From Steroidobacteraceae bacterium (GTDB lineage Bacteria > Pseudomonadota > Gammaproteobacteria > Steroidobacterales > Steroidobacteraceae), in assembly GCA_019634915.1 (NCBI GenBank), contig JAHCAN010000011.1, forward strand, positions 23,399-87,398: a stretch of 64,000 nt of DNA, written 5' to 3'. The position numbers and the translations under genes were made by a program. This document shows positions 8,711-19,019 of this stretch, piece after piece. A model generated the notes under the pieces. The model saw only the letters and a list, made by a program, of their open reading frames with translations. It did no database searches and was not told the DNA's origin. The first letter of the stretch is position 1; every line of letters begins with the position of its first letter.

Positions 8711-8761
8711 CGCGATACGCCCACAGCACCAGCCAGCGCCTCTGGCTGTCAGCTGCGCGCC

Positions 8762-9166
8762 CTACTTGACCACTTTGAGCTGCGGCCTGCGCCCGGTCTC
8801 GTCGGCCGGCGTCGGCTTGGTCGGCGGCGGCTCCGGCCCGCCTTCGTCGGCCGGGAACACCATGCCCTCGCCGCTCTCGCGCGCATAGATGCCGAGCACC
8901 GCGTTGACCGGCACCTTCACGTGGTGCACGACGCCGGCGAAGCGCGCGTCGAACTCGACCCAGTCGTTGCCGAGCACGAGCCGCTGCGTCGCGCTGATGC
9001 TGACGTTCAGCACGATCTTGCCGTCCTTCACGTAGGCGCGCGGCACCTGCACGCCGGGCCGGCTGGCGTCGACGATCACGTGCGGCGTGCCGCCGCTGTC
9101 GCTGACCCAGCCGTGCATCGCGCGCAGCAGGTACGGGCGCCGCGAGAGCTTCGCCCCGCCGCTCAT
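8762..9166 (-). CDS. sspB: ClpXP protease specificity-enhancing factor SspB
   Basis: Adaptor that delivers ssrA-tagged and some other substrates to ClpXP. The 134-residue protein begins SGGAKLSRRPYLLRAMHGWVSDSGGTPHVIVDA, contains the substrate-binding beta domain with VLNVSISATQRLVLGNDWVEFDARF and HHVKVPVNAVLGIYARESG, then a Pro/Glu-rich flexible linker, and ends in RPQLKVVK, matching the XB motif that docks on the ClpX zinc-binding domain. It lies 13 bp after sspA, as in most gammaproteobacteria. Confidence 0.95.
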   Translation of the reverse strand: MSGGAKLSRRPYLLRAMHGWVSDSGGTPHVIVDASRPGVQVPRAYVKDGKIVLNVSISATQRLVLGNDWVEFDARFAGVVHHVKVPVNAVLGIYARESGEGMVFPADEGGPEPPPTKPTPADETGRRPQLKVVK

Positions 9167-9179
9167 GATCCGGCCCGCA

Positions 9180-9803
9180 TCAGGCGACCCTCATCTGCTC
9201 TTCGGCGCCGGTCAGGCTGGCGCGAAAGCCCGGTCGCGGGAACACGCTCGCCGCGTAGCGCGCGATCGGCTGCGCCTCGCGCGGCAGGTCGATGCCGTAG
9301 TGCGGCAGCCGCCACAGGATCGGCGCGGCGCAGGCGTCCGCCAGCGAGAACTCACCCGACAGGATGAACGGCCGGAGCTTGAAGATCCCGACGCTCGCGA
9401 GCACGGCCTCGCGCAGCTGCCGGCACAGGCGCGCCGCTGTGGCGCTGCCGGGATCGGCGTCGATCTGCTGCGCGGGCTCGTACCAGTCGCGCTCGATGCG
9501 GCAGATCACGAGGCGCAGCTGCGCGCGATGCACCGGGTCGATCGGCATCAGCGGCGGATGCGGGAAACGCTCGTCGAGGTACTCGGTGATCACGCGCGCG
9601 TCGTACAGCACCAGCTCGCGATCGACCAGCGTCGGCACGCTGTGGTACGGGTTCAGGTCGAGCAGGTCCTCGGGGAACCGGCCCGCCTCGACGTTCACGA
9701 TGTCGATCGCGATGCCCTTCTCGGCAAGCACGATCCGCACCCGGTGGCTCCACGGGTCGTGGGGCGCCGAGAACAGGATCATCGTGGATCGGCGGCTCGA
9801 CAC
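9180..9803 (-). CDS. sspA: Stringent starvation protein A (SspA, GST-like RNA polymerase-associated factor)
   Basis: GST-fold protein that in E. coli binds RNA polymerase and alters promoter use in stationary phase and acid stress; it lacks glutathione chemistry. The start is GTG 9803 (SSRRSTMILFSAPHDPWSHRVRIVLAEKG), chosen because AGGAGG lies five bases before it; an internal ATG at 9782 has no such site. The thioredoxin-like domain ends near HSVPTLVDRELVLYDARVITEYLDERFPHPP and the helical domain follows. 207 residues is normal. It is 36 bp after petC, so probably co-transcribed with the bc1 genes. Confidence 0.95.
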   Translation of the reverse strand: MSSRRSTMILFSAPHDPWSHRVRIVLAEKGIAIDIVNVEAGRFPEDLLDLNPYHSVPTLVDRELVLYDARVITEYLDERFPHPPLMPIDPVHRAQLRLVICRIERDWYEPAQQIDADPGSATAARLCRQLREAVLASVGIFKLRPFILSGEFSLADACAAPILWRLPHYGIDLPREAQPIARYAASVFPRPGFRASLTGAEEQMRVA

Positions 9804-9839
9804 CTCAGCCTCCTGGCCGGCCGGCCGATGGCCGGGCCA

Positions 9840-10571
9840 CTAACGGACGTCTTTCCAGTACTCCTGCTTCAGCAGCCACGCGATCGCGGTGAACAGCAAC
9901 AGGAACAGCACGACCCAGACGCCAGTCGTCGCCCGCGACAGCTTGGATGGCTCGCCCGCGTAGTCGAGGAAATTGACCGTATCGCGCACGAAGGCGTCGT
10001 ACTCGGCGGCCGACAGATGCCCGGGCACGGCGCTCTCGAAGGACTGGAACGCACCGTGCTCGTCGAACACCGCGCGCTGCACGCCCTGCAGGTCGGACAG
10101 CACGTGCGGCATCGCGGTGCCGGCGAGCACGAGATTGTTCGTGCCGGTGGCCGCGGCCGGATCGGCGTAGAAGGTCTTCAGGAACCGGAACACGTAGTCG
10201 GTGCCCTTCGAGCGCGTGATCAGCGACAGGTCGGGCGGCACGATGCCGAACCAGCTGTTGGCATCGGCCGGCGGCATCGCGGTGACCACGTAGTCGGTGA
10301 TCTTCGCGCCCGGCGGCACGAGATGCTCCTTGACCAGCTCGTCGCTGATGCCGAGATCAACACCGATGCGCTGGTAGCGGACGTACTTCAGCGAGTGGCA
10401 GCCCGAGCAGTAGTTCATGAAATTGCGCGCACCGCGCTGCAGCGACGCGCGATCGCCGAGCTGGTTGCCTGCGTGCCAGGTCTGCCACGCGGCCGCGCCG
10501 CCGCCCTCTTCCGACGCGAAAGCCGCCGGCACGAGCGCCAGCGCGGCGGCGACGATCATCAGCTTACGCAT
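9840..10571 (-). CDS. petC: Ubiquinol-cytochrome c reductase, cytochrome c1 subunit
   Basis: Periplasmic-facing haem c subunit of complex III, passing electrons from the Rieske centre to soluble cytochrome c. The 243-residue protein has a Sec signal (about 1-19, AFA|SEEGGG), the haem-attachment motif CSGCH at residues 55-59, axial Met candidates in TAMPPADANSW and GTAMPHV, and a C-terminal membrane anchor at about 219-236 (VWVVLFLLLFTAIAWLL). It overlaps petB by eight bases. The separate petB and petC differ from the fused form seen in some lineages. Confidence 0.95.
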   Translation of the reverse strand: MRKLMIVAAALALVPAAFASEEGGGAAAWQTWHAGNQLGDRASLQRGARNFMNYCSGCHSLKYVRYQRIGVDLGISDELVKEHLVPPGAKITDYVVTAMPPADANSWFGIVPPDLSLITRSKGTDYVFRFLKTFYADPAAATGTNNLVLAGTAMPHVLSDLQGVQRAVFDEHGAFQSFESAVPGHLSAAEYDAFVRDTVNFLDYAGEPSKLSRATTGVWVVLFLLLFTAIAWLLKQEYWKDVR

Positions 10572-11814
10572 GATAGGTGACCCTTTCCGGCACCGGCTTG
10601 ACCGGGTCGACGCGCGTGTAGAACGGCATCAGCACGAAGAACGCGAAATAGGCGATCGTGAAAATGCGCGCGAGCATCACGTAGGTGCCCTCGGCGGGCA
10701 TCAGGCCGAGATACATCAGTGCGAGGAACGACACCGTGAACACGGCCACCGCGAGCTTCCAGATCCAGCCCCGGTAGCGGATCGACTTCACCGGACTCCT
10801 GTCGAGCCAGGGCAGGAACAGGAACACGAGCACCGACAGCCCCATCAGCAGCGCGCCGAGGCGCTGGTCGGGCACCGCGCGCAGGATCGCGTAGAACGGC
10901 GTGAAGTACCACACCGGTGCGATGTGCTCGGGCGTCGACAGCGCGTTCGCCGGCTCGAAGTTCGGCTTCTCGAGGAACAGCCCGCCGAAGGTCGGCACGA
11001 AGAACACGATGATCGCGAACGCCATCAGGAACACGCCGACGCCCACCACGTCCTTCAACGTGTAGTACGGGTGGAACGGGATGCCGTCGAGCGGCTTGCC
11101 GTCGGGGCCGAGCTTCGCCTTGATCTCGATGCCGTCGGGGTTGTTCGAGCCGGTCTGGCGCAGCGCGACCAGGTGCAGCACGACGAACAGCGCGAGCGCG
11201 AGCGGCAGCGCGATCACGTGCAGCGCGAAGAAGCGGTTCAGCGTCGAGTCGGCGATGCCGTAGTCGCCGCGGATCCACTCGACGAGCCCGGGACCGATGC
11301 CCGGGATCGTGCCGAACAGATTCACGATCACCTGCGCGCCCCAGAACGACATGTTGCCCCAGGGCAGCACGTAGCCGAAGAAGGCCTCCGCCATCAGCGC
11401 GAGGTACAGGCACATGCCGATCAGCCACAGCAGCTCGCGCGGCGCCTTGTACGACCCGTAGAGCAGCGCCCGGTACATGTGCAGGTAGACGACGACGAAG
11501 AACAGCGATGCCCCGGTCGAGTGCATGTAGCGGATCAGCCAGCCCCACTCGACCTCGCGCATGATGTACTCGACCGAGTCGAACGCGGTCAGCTCGCCCG
11601 GCTTGTAGTTCATCGTCAGGAAGATGCCGGTAACGATCTGGATCACGAACACCAGCAGCGCGAGCGAACCGAAGAAATACCAGATGTTGAAATTCTTCGG
11701 CGCGTAATAGCCGACCAGCTGGCTCTGCACGAACTCGTCGACGGGCAGGCGCTTGTTCAGCCAGGCGCGAAAGCCGCCCTTGGTGGCGGCGCCTTCGGCG
11801 GCGTTGGCCATCAT
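10564..11814 (-). CDS. petB: Ubiquinol-cytochrome c reductase, cytochrome b subunit
   Basis: Membrane core of complex III, carrying haems bL and bH and the two quinone sites. The 416-residue protein has about eight helices. Visible landmarks are WYFFGSLALLVFVIQIVTGI, the helix B region RYMHSTGASLFFVVVYLHMYR (haem His ligands), LPWGNMSFWGAQVI (cd1 helix), RFFALHVIALPLALALFVVLHLVALR (second His pair) and the Qo-site PDWY-type element, here written PVWYFTPFYAILR, in which the usual PEWY Glu is replaced by Val. AAGGAG precedes the ATG, which overlaps the petA stop as ATGA. Confidence 0.95.
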   Translation of the reverse strand: MMANAAEGAATKGGFRAWLNKRLPVDEFVQSQLVGYYAPKNFNIWYFFGSLALLVFVIQIVTGIFLTMNYKPGELTAFDSVEYIMREVEWGWLIRYMHSTGASLFFVVVYLHMYRALLYGSYKAPRELLWLIGMCLYLALMAEAFFGYVLPWGNMSFWGAQVIVNLFGTIPGIGPGLVEWIRGDYGIADSTLNRFFALHVIALPLALALFVVLHLVALRQTGSNNPDGIEIKAKLGPDGKPLDGIPFHPYYTLKDVVGVGVFLMAFAIIVFFVPTFGGLFLEKPNFEPANALSTPEHIAPVWYFTPFYAILRAVPDQRLGALLMGLSVLVFLFLPWLDRSPVKSIRYRGWIWKLAVAVFTVSFLALMYLGLMPAEGTYVMLARIFTIAYFAFFVLMPFYTRVDPVKPVPERVTYHA

Positions 11815-12428
11815 GCAACTCCTTCAGACTGCTGGTCGACACCGATCACGATCGTGTCGCCGCGGAACTCGTAGGGCGGCACGACCAGGTTCACCGAGGC
11901 CGGCGAGCCGGCCATCACGCGCCCCGCGAGATCGAACTTCGAGCCGTGGCAGGGGCAGAAGAAGCCGCCCGGCCAGTCGGCGCCGAGCGCCGCCTCGCCG
12001 CGCTCGAAGTGCTGCTTCGGCAGGCAGCCGAGGTGCGTGCAGATGCCGACCAGCACCAGGTACTCGGGCTTGATCGAGCGCATCTCGTTGTGCGCATAGT
12101 CCGGCTGCCGGGAGTCGGCCGACGACGGATCTTTCAGCTTCGAGTCGTTCTGAGTGAGCGCCGCGACCATCTCCGGCGTGCGGTGCACGACATAGATGGC
12201 CTGCTTGCGCCAGGTGACGATCACCATCTGCCCGGGCTCGATCTTGCTGACGTCCACCTCGGTGGGCGCACCGAGCGCGCGCGCGCGCTCCGACGGGTTC
12301 CAGGATTTGACGAACGGGGTGATCGCGAACACCGTGCCGACCGCGCCGGTCGCCACGGTCGCGGCGGTCAGGAAGCGCCGCCGGCTGTGGTCGACTTCGT
12401 CGTCGGCGGTAATCGAGGTCTCGGACAT
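11811..12428 (-). CDS. petA: Ubiquinol-cytochrome c reductase Rieske iron-sulfur subunit
   Basis: Rieske [2Fe-2S] subunit of complex III, exported folded. The 205-residue protein has a Tat-type signal anchor (SRRRFLT followed by AATVATGAVGTVFAI) and cluster motifs CTHLGC and CPCHGS, with GSPASVNLVVPPYEF after them. The start is ATG 12428, with GGAGA nine bases upstream; an earlier in-frame ATG (MFGDAS) has its GGGAGG too close to use, and further upstream codons would precede the likely promoter. First gene of a petA-petB-petC-sspA-sspB run. Confidence 0.95.
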   Translation of the reverse strand: MSETSITADDEVDHSRRRFLTAATVATGAVGTVFAITPFVKSWNPSERARALGAPTEVDVSKIEPGQMVIVTWRKQAIYVVHRTPEMVAALTQNDSKLKDPSSADSRQPDYAHNEMRSIKPEYLVLVGICTHLGCLPKQHFERGEAALGADWPGGFFCPCHGSKFDLAGRVMAGSPASVNLVVPPYEFRGDTIVIGVDQQSEGVA

Positions 12429-12509
12429 CGAAGCGTCTCCAAACATCCCTCCCGGGCCTTCGCGCGCCGTGCGCGGATCGAGCTTGTGACGTGCACCGGG
12501 AAGCGGCGC

Positions 12510-12515
12510 ATTATA
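12510..12515 (-). promoter_or_regulatory. Likely -10 element for petA
   Basis: Minus strand TATAAT, a perfect -10, about 82 bases upstream of the petA ATG; it lies in the 94-bp divergent gap shared with the DegS-like gene. No clear -35 is seen at 17 bp. The opposite strand reads TTATACA and may serve the divergent gene. Confidence 0.5.
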
Positions 12516-12522
12516 CACAGGC

Positions 12523-13674
12523 ATGAGCCAGCAGAGCCTTGGCCGCGCAGCGGTGTTCCTCGCCGGATCGATCGTCGGGGGCCTGGCGCTCGCCTTCGTG
12601 ATCGTTTTCCTGAGGCCCGAGCTGCTGCGCGCACCGCAGCCGCAGGCGGTCGCGGCCCCGGCCGCCGAAGCGCCACCAGCCGTCGTGACGCCGGCCGCAG
12701 CGGGCGTCGTCAGCTATGCCGACGCGGTCGCGCGCGCGGCGCCGGCGGTCGCCAACATCTATTCCGAACGCGTGGTCAAGGAGCGGCTGCCCCCGGCGAC
12801 GCTCGGCGAGCTGTTCGGCGGCGTGATGCCGCGCTACCGGCAGCGCATCGAGCAGACGCTCGGCTCGGGCGTCGTCGTCGACGATGCCGGGCACATCGTC
12901 ACCAACCATCACGTCATCGACAATGCCGAGCGCGTCAGCGTGCAGCTCGCCGATGGCCGCCAGGCGGAAGCGCGCGTGGTCGGCCGCGATCCCGACACCG
13001 ACCTCGCGGTGCTGTATGTCGACCTCGCAGCGATGCCGGTGATGCCGCTCGGCCGCTCCGATCAGCTGCGGGTCGGCGACGTCGTGCTCGCGATCGGCAA
13101 CCCGGTCGGTCTCACCCAGTCGGTCACGCAGGGCATCGTCAGCGGCACCGGCCGCGGCCAGCTCGGCGTCGCGACGTTCGAGAATTTCATCCAGACCGAC
13201 GCGCCGATCAACTTCGGCAACTCGGGCGGCGCGCTCGTCAACAGCAACGGCGAGCTGGTCGGCATCAACACCGCGGTGCTCGCCAAGAGCCTCGGCGTCG
13301 AGGGCATCGGCTTTGCGATCCCGGTGAACCTCGTGCGCGGCGTGATGCAGGAGATCCTCGACCACGGGCGCGTGATCCGCGGCTCGATCGGCGTCGGCCT
13401 CGCCGAGGTCGACGACGCCCAGGCACAGCGCCTCGGCCTGCCGCGCGCCGGCGTCGTGATCACCAATGTGTTCCAGGGCAGCCCCGCCGCCGAAGCTGGC
13501 CTGCAGGCCGGCGACATCGTCCTGACGATCGCCGGCCACGCCGTGCGCGGCCAGCAGGACGCCCTGACGCGCATCGCCGCCTCGAAGCCGGGCGAGCTAC
13601 TGGACGTAGCGGTCGTGCGACGCGACGGCGACCGCACGATCCAGGTCAAAGTGACCGAACGCCGGACAAGCTGA
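12523..13674 (+). CDS. degS: Membrane-anchored DegS/AlgW-like serine protease
   Basis: Trypsin-like protease with one PDZ domain, anchored facing the periplasm. In E. coli and Pseudomonas this family senses misfolded outer-membrane proteins and starts RseA/MucA cleavage, releasing sigma-E. The 383-residue product has an N-terminal anchor (about 11-30), a Pro/Ala linker, and a catalytic triad His130 (TNHHVI), Asp160 (DPDTDLAV) and Ser234 (GNSGGAL), then a single PDZ domain (about 280-375) ending RTIQVKVTER. One PDZ plus an uncleaved anchor favours DegS/AlgW over DegP. It is divergent from the bc1 operon, as algW-type genes commonly are; its role in sigma-E signalling is inferred. Confidence 0.88.
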   Translation: MSQQSLGRAAVFLAGSIVGGLALAFVIVFLRPELLRAPQPQAVAAPAAEAPPAVVTPAAAGVVSYADAVARAAPAVANIYSERVVKERLPPATLGELFGGVMPRYRQRIEQTLGSGVVVDDAGHIVTNHHVIDNAERVSVQLADGRQAEARVVGRDPDTDLAVLYVDLAAMPVMPLGRSDQLRVGDVVLAIGNPVGLTQSVTQGIVSGTGRGQLGVATFENFIQTDAPINFGNSGGALVNSNGELVGINTAVLAKSLGVEGIGFAIPVNLVRGVMQEILDHGRVIRGSIGVGLAEVDDAQAQRLGLPRAGVVITNVFQGSPAAEAGLQAGDIVLTIAGHAVRGQQDALTRIAASKPGELLDVAVVRRDGDRTIQVKVTERRTS

Positions 13675-13695
13675 CGCGAGGTCGCACCACGCCGA

Positions 13696-13888
13696 AGGCG
13701 CCGGCGGCGTCACGCAGCTTGCGCCTCGCGTGGAGAGCGCCGAGGCGCGGCGAGCAGCGCGAGGCGCCGCGCAAGGGTTCTGCTACCACAGTTCAAATTC
13801 ACGCCTCGCGCCGCCGCGCCGAGGGCACGGCGCCGCAGGCGCCGCGCTCGACCCGCGAGGCGCAAGGTGCGTGACGCCCCCGGCGCCC
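13696..13888. repeat. Convergent-junction repeat, copy 2: structured core between 35-bp inverted arms
   Basis: This occupies most of the 298-bp gap between the DegS-like gene and murA. The arms 13696-13730 and 13854-13888 are inverted repeats with about 32 of 35 positions paired. The core, 13731-13852, differs from copy 1 at only about seven positions, including a one-base length change in the loop region. The arms are unrelated to those of copies 1 and 3 except for the innermost CCTCGCG/CGCGAGG, whose right half copy 1 also has. The inner triloop hairpin is retained with one G.U pair when read on the minus strand. No gene is supported here. Confidence 0.85.
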
Positions 13889-13972
13889 GCGACGACGCCC
13901 GACTGCGCGCCTGCGTGTCTGCGCAACCGCCGGACCGCGCGCCCAAGCTCGACCCCGCGATCGCGGCGGCGC

Positions 13973-16537
<2,565 letters not shown>

Positions 16538-16538
<1 letters not shown>

Positions 16539-17062
16539 TGGCGGCGCGCGCTGCCCGGCCGGCCGCGGCGATCCGCCTGCTGGTGCTCGATGTCGATGGC
16601 GTGCTCACCGACGGGCGGCTGTACTACGGGCCGCGCGGCGAGGAGCTGAAGGTCTTCCACGTGCTCGACGGCCACGGCATCCGCGAGCTGCAGCGGCTCG
16701 GCATCCGCGTCGCGGTGATCTCCGGCCGCGATTCGGCCGCGGTGCGCCGCCGCTGCCGCGAGCTCGGCATCGCGCATCTGCACCAGGGCATCGCGGAGAA
16801 GCTCCCGGTGCTCGAGAAACTGTGCCGGCGGCTGCGCATCCGGCTCGCCGAATGCGCGGCGATCGGCGACGACCTGCCCGACGTGCCGCTGCTGCGCGCC
16901 GTCGGACTCGCGTTCGCGGTGCCCGGCGCGCACGCCAGCGCCCGGCGCGCCGCCGGGCGGACGACCCGCGCGGCCGGCGGCGAGGGCGCCGTGCGCGAGG
17001 TCTGCGACCTGCTCGTCGCGGCGGCCACCGGCGCGCGCCGCGCGCAGGATCGCGGCCGATGA
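16538..17062 (+). CDS. kdsC: 3-deoxy-D-manno-octulosonate 8-phosphate phosphatase KdsC
   Basis: HAD-superfamily (C0) phosphatase releasing KDO from KDO-8-phosphate. The 174-residue product starts at GTG 16538, sharing one base with the kdsD stop. Motif I is LDVDGVLTDG (Asp18 and Asp20), followed by KVFHVLDGHGIREL, motif II VISGRDS, a motif III Lys in AEKLPVLEKL, and motif IV IGDDLPDVPLL. No cap domain is present, as expected of KdsC. It overlaps lptC by four bases. Confidence 0.95.
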
Positions 17063-17619
17063 CCCGCTGGCTGGTCGGCTTCGCGGTAATCGTGATGGTG
17101 ATCGCAACGATCCTGATCGGGCGTTCCGCCCGCGCGCCGGACGCCGCCACGGTGGACGCGGCGCCGGCGAACGATCCGGGGTATGCCGCGCGCGACGCCG
17201 AGGTGATCGAGACCGGCGACGATGGCCGGCCGCGCTACCGGCTGCGCGCCGAGCTGATCGAGCAGGCGCCAAACGACCTGACGATCACGCTGACGCACCC
17301 CGTGCTGAACTACACCGATGCGAAGGGCGGCGACTGGCGCGCCAGCGCGCGCACCGGTTCGGTGCCGCCCGACCGCGAACTGGTGCAGCTCGCCGGCGAC
17401 GTCCAGCTCACCGGGCGGCTCGCGGGCGGCGCCGAGCCGGCGCAGGTCACGACCAGCCAGCTGTCGTTCGACACGCAGCGCGAAGTCGCGCTGACCGACG
17501 CCCCGGTAACGATCGACTGGTCGGGGCACCGGCTGGTCGCACGCGGCCTGCGCGCGGACCTCAAGGCCGAGACCCTTCGGCTAGAATCCGCGGTTCATGG
17601 CCGTTTCCTTCCACAATAG
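17059..17619 (+). CDS. lptC: LPS export ABC transporter periplasmic protein LptC
   Basis: Bitopic protein that receives lipopolysaccharide from LptB2FG and hands it to LptA. The 186-residue product starts at ATG 17059 (ATGA overlap with kdsC). It has one N-terminal membrane helix (about 6-22, GFAVIVMVIATILI) and a beta-jellyroll periplasmic domain containing YRLRAELIEQ, VLNYTDAKGGDWRASARTG and VQLAGDVQLTGR. Its 3' end overlaps lptA by 23 bp, a longer overlap than its neighbours have. Confidence 0.9.
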   Translation: MTRWLVGFAVIVMVIATILIGRSARAPDAATVDAAPANDPGYAARDAEVIETGDDGRPRYRLRAELIEQAPNDLTITLTHPVLNYTDAKGGDWRASARTGSVPPDRELVQLAGDVQLTGRLAGGAEPAQVTTSQLSFDTQREVALTDAPVTIDWSGHRLVARGLRADLKAETLRLESAVHGRFLPQ

Positions 17620-18259
17620 CCTGCGCCGCGCGGCCCCGCTGCTCGCGCTCGTTGCGCTCGAAGCCGCCGCACAGCCGGCGGTGCTGCGCGACCTGCCGAT
17701 CAACGTCGACGCGGCCTCGTCGGACGTCGACTACCGCAGCAGCACGGTCGTGTTCCGCGACGTCGTGATCACGCAGGGCACGGCGCGCGTGGCGGCCGAA
17801 AGCGCGCGCGCGACCGGCCTCGACTTCGTCGACTCGACCTGGGTGTTCAGCGGCCACGTGCGCATCGACAAGGACGGCGGCACGCTGCAGTCGGACGAGG
17901 CGCGCGTGCAGTTTCGCGACAACGAGCTGCGCACCGCGACGATCAACGGCTCGCCGGCGCAGTTCGAGCAGCAGCTCGAGCGCACGGCCGGCAAGGCACA
18001 CGGCCGGGCGAGCACGATCGTCTACGACCTCGCCGCGGACCGCGTGACTTTCAGCGGCGACGCCTGGCTCACCGACGGGCGCAACGAGATCAGCGGCCAG
18101 CACCTGGTCTACAGCGTGCGCGACCAGCGCGTGCTCGCCGAGGCGCAGCCCGGCAACGACGAGCGCGTGCGCATCACGATCCGCCCGGGCGAGGCGGCCG
18201 CCGCCCCCCCGCCGAACGATCCCCCGCGAAGCGATCCGCCGCGGGGCGACCCCCCGTGA
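17597..18259 (+). CDS. lptA: LPS transport periplasmic bridge protein LptA
   Basis: Soluble periplasmic protein that polymerises into the lipopolysaccharide bridge between membranes. The 220-residue product has a Sec signal (cleavage around AAA|QPAV), an OstA-type jellyroll with [24 protein letters not shown]-like segments, and [26 protein letters not shown] near the C-terminal side. The last 17 residues form a Pro/Asp tail with three DPP-type units ([14 protein letters not shown]), unusual for LptA. The stop overlaps the lptB GTG. Confidence 0.93.
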   Translation: MAVSFHNSLRRAAPLLALVALEAAAQPAVLRDLPINVDAASSDVDYRSSTVVFRDVVITQGTARVAAESARATGLDFVDSTWVFSGHVRIDKDGGTLQSDEARVQFRDNELRTATINGSPAQFEQQLERTAGKAHGRASTIVYDLAADRVTFSGDAWLTDGRNEISGQHLVYSVRDQRVLAEAQPGNDERVRITIRPGEAAAAPPPNDPPRSDPPRGDPP

Positions 18260-18981
18260 CGCGTCTGGTCGCCGAGGACCTCGCGAAGCGCTACGGCAAA
18301 CGCCAGGTCATCTCGCGGCTCTCGCTCGACGTCGCCAGCGGCGAGGTGGTCGGCCTGCTCGGCCCGAACGGCGCCGGCAAGACCACCGCGTTCTACATGA
18401 TCGTCGGCCTGGTGCCGGCCGACGCCGGCCACATCCTGCTCGACGGGCGCGACGTCACGCATCTGCCGATGCACAAGCGCGCGCGGCTCGGCATCGGCTA
18501 CCTGCCGCAGGAAGCGTCGGTATTCCGCAAGCTGTCGGTGCAGGACAACGTGCTCGCGATCCTCGAGACGCGCGACGACCTCGATCGCGCCGGCCGCGAG
18601 AGCCGCCTCGAGGAGATCCTCGACGAGCTGCGCATCTCGCACGTGCGCGACAGTGCCGGCATGTCGCTGTCGGGCGGCGAGCGCCGGCGCGTCGAGATCG
18701 CGCGCGCGCTGGCCGCCGAACCGCGCTTCATGCTGCTCGACGAGCCGTTCGCGGGCGTCGATCCGCTCTCGGTGCTCGATATCCAGCGCATCATCCGCGA
18801 GCTGACCGCCAAGGGCATCGGCGTGCTGATCACCGACCATAATGTGCGCGAAACGCTCGGTGTCTGCGACCGCGCCTGCATCGTCAGCTCGGGCACCGTG
18901 ATCGCCGCCGGAAATGCCGAGGAAATCCTTGCCAACCCCCAAGTCCGTGAGGTGTACTTGGGCGAATCGTTCCGCATGTAA
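18256..18981 (+). CDS. lptB: LPS export ABC transporter ATP-binding protein LptB
   Basis: ATPase powering lipopolysaccharide extraction by LptB2FG. The 241-residue product starts at GTG 18256 with a GTGA overlap. Walker [10 protein letters not shown] spans 36-44, the Q-loop lies in YLPQEASVF, the signature is LSGGERRR (about 137-144), Walker B is [13 protein letters not shown] (about 157), and the switch His is in [10 protein letters not shown]. The motif order and length are typical. rpoN follows 38 bp later. Confidence 0.97.
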   Translation: MTRLVAEDLAKRYGKRQVISRLSLDVASGEVVGLLGPNGAGKTTAFYMIVGLVPADAGHILLDGRDVTHLPMHKRARLGIGYLPQEASVFRKLSVQDNVLAILETRDDLDRAGRESRLEEILDELRISHVRDSAGMSLSGGERRRVEIARALAAEPRFMLLDEPFAGVDPLSVLDIQRIIRELTAKGIGVLITDHNVRETLGVCDRACIVSSGTVIAAGNAEEILANPQVREVYLGESFRM

Positions 18982-19019
18982 GCCGTGCCAGGGATCCTGA
19001 AAATCCTCATCGAATCAAT

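Noticed and set aside
8476-8769. Small open reading frames across repeat copy 1, with peptide similarity between copies 2 and 3 (WRAP, RRR.EGTA, PRSTR).
   Set aside because: Copies 1 and 2 differ by one base in the core, which shifts the frame, and the base changes preserve stems rather than codons. The peptide resemblance follows from the shared DNA.
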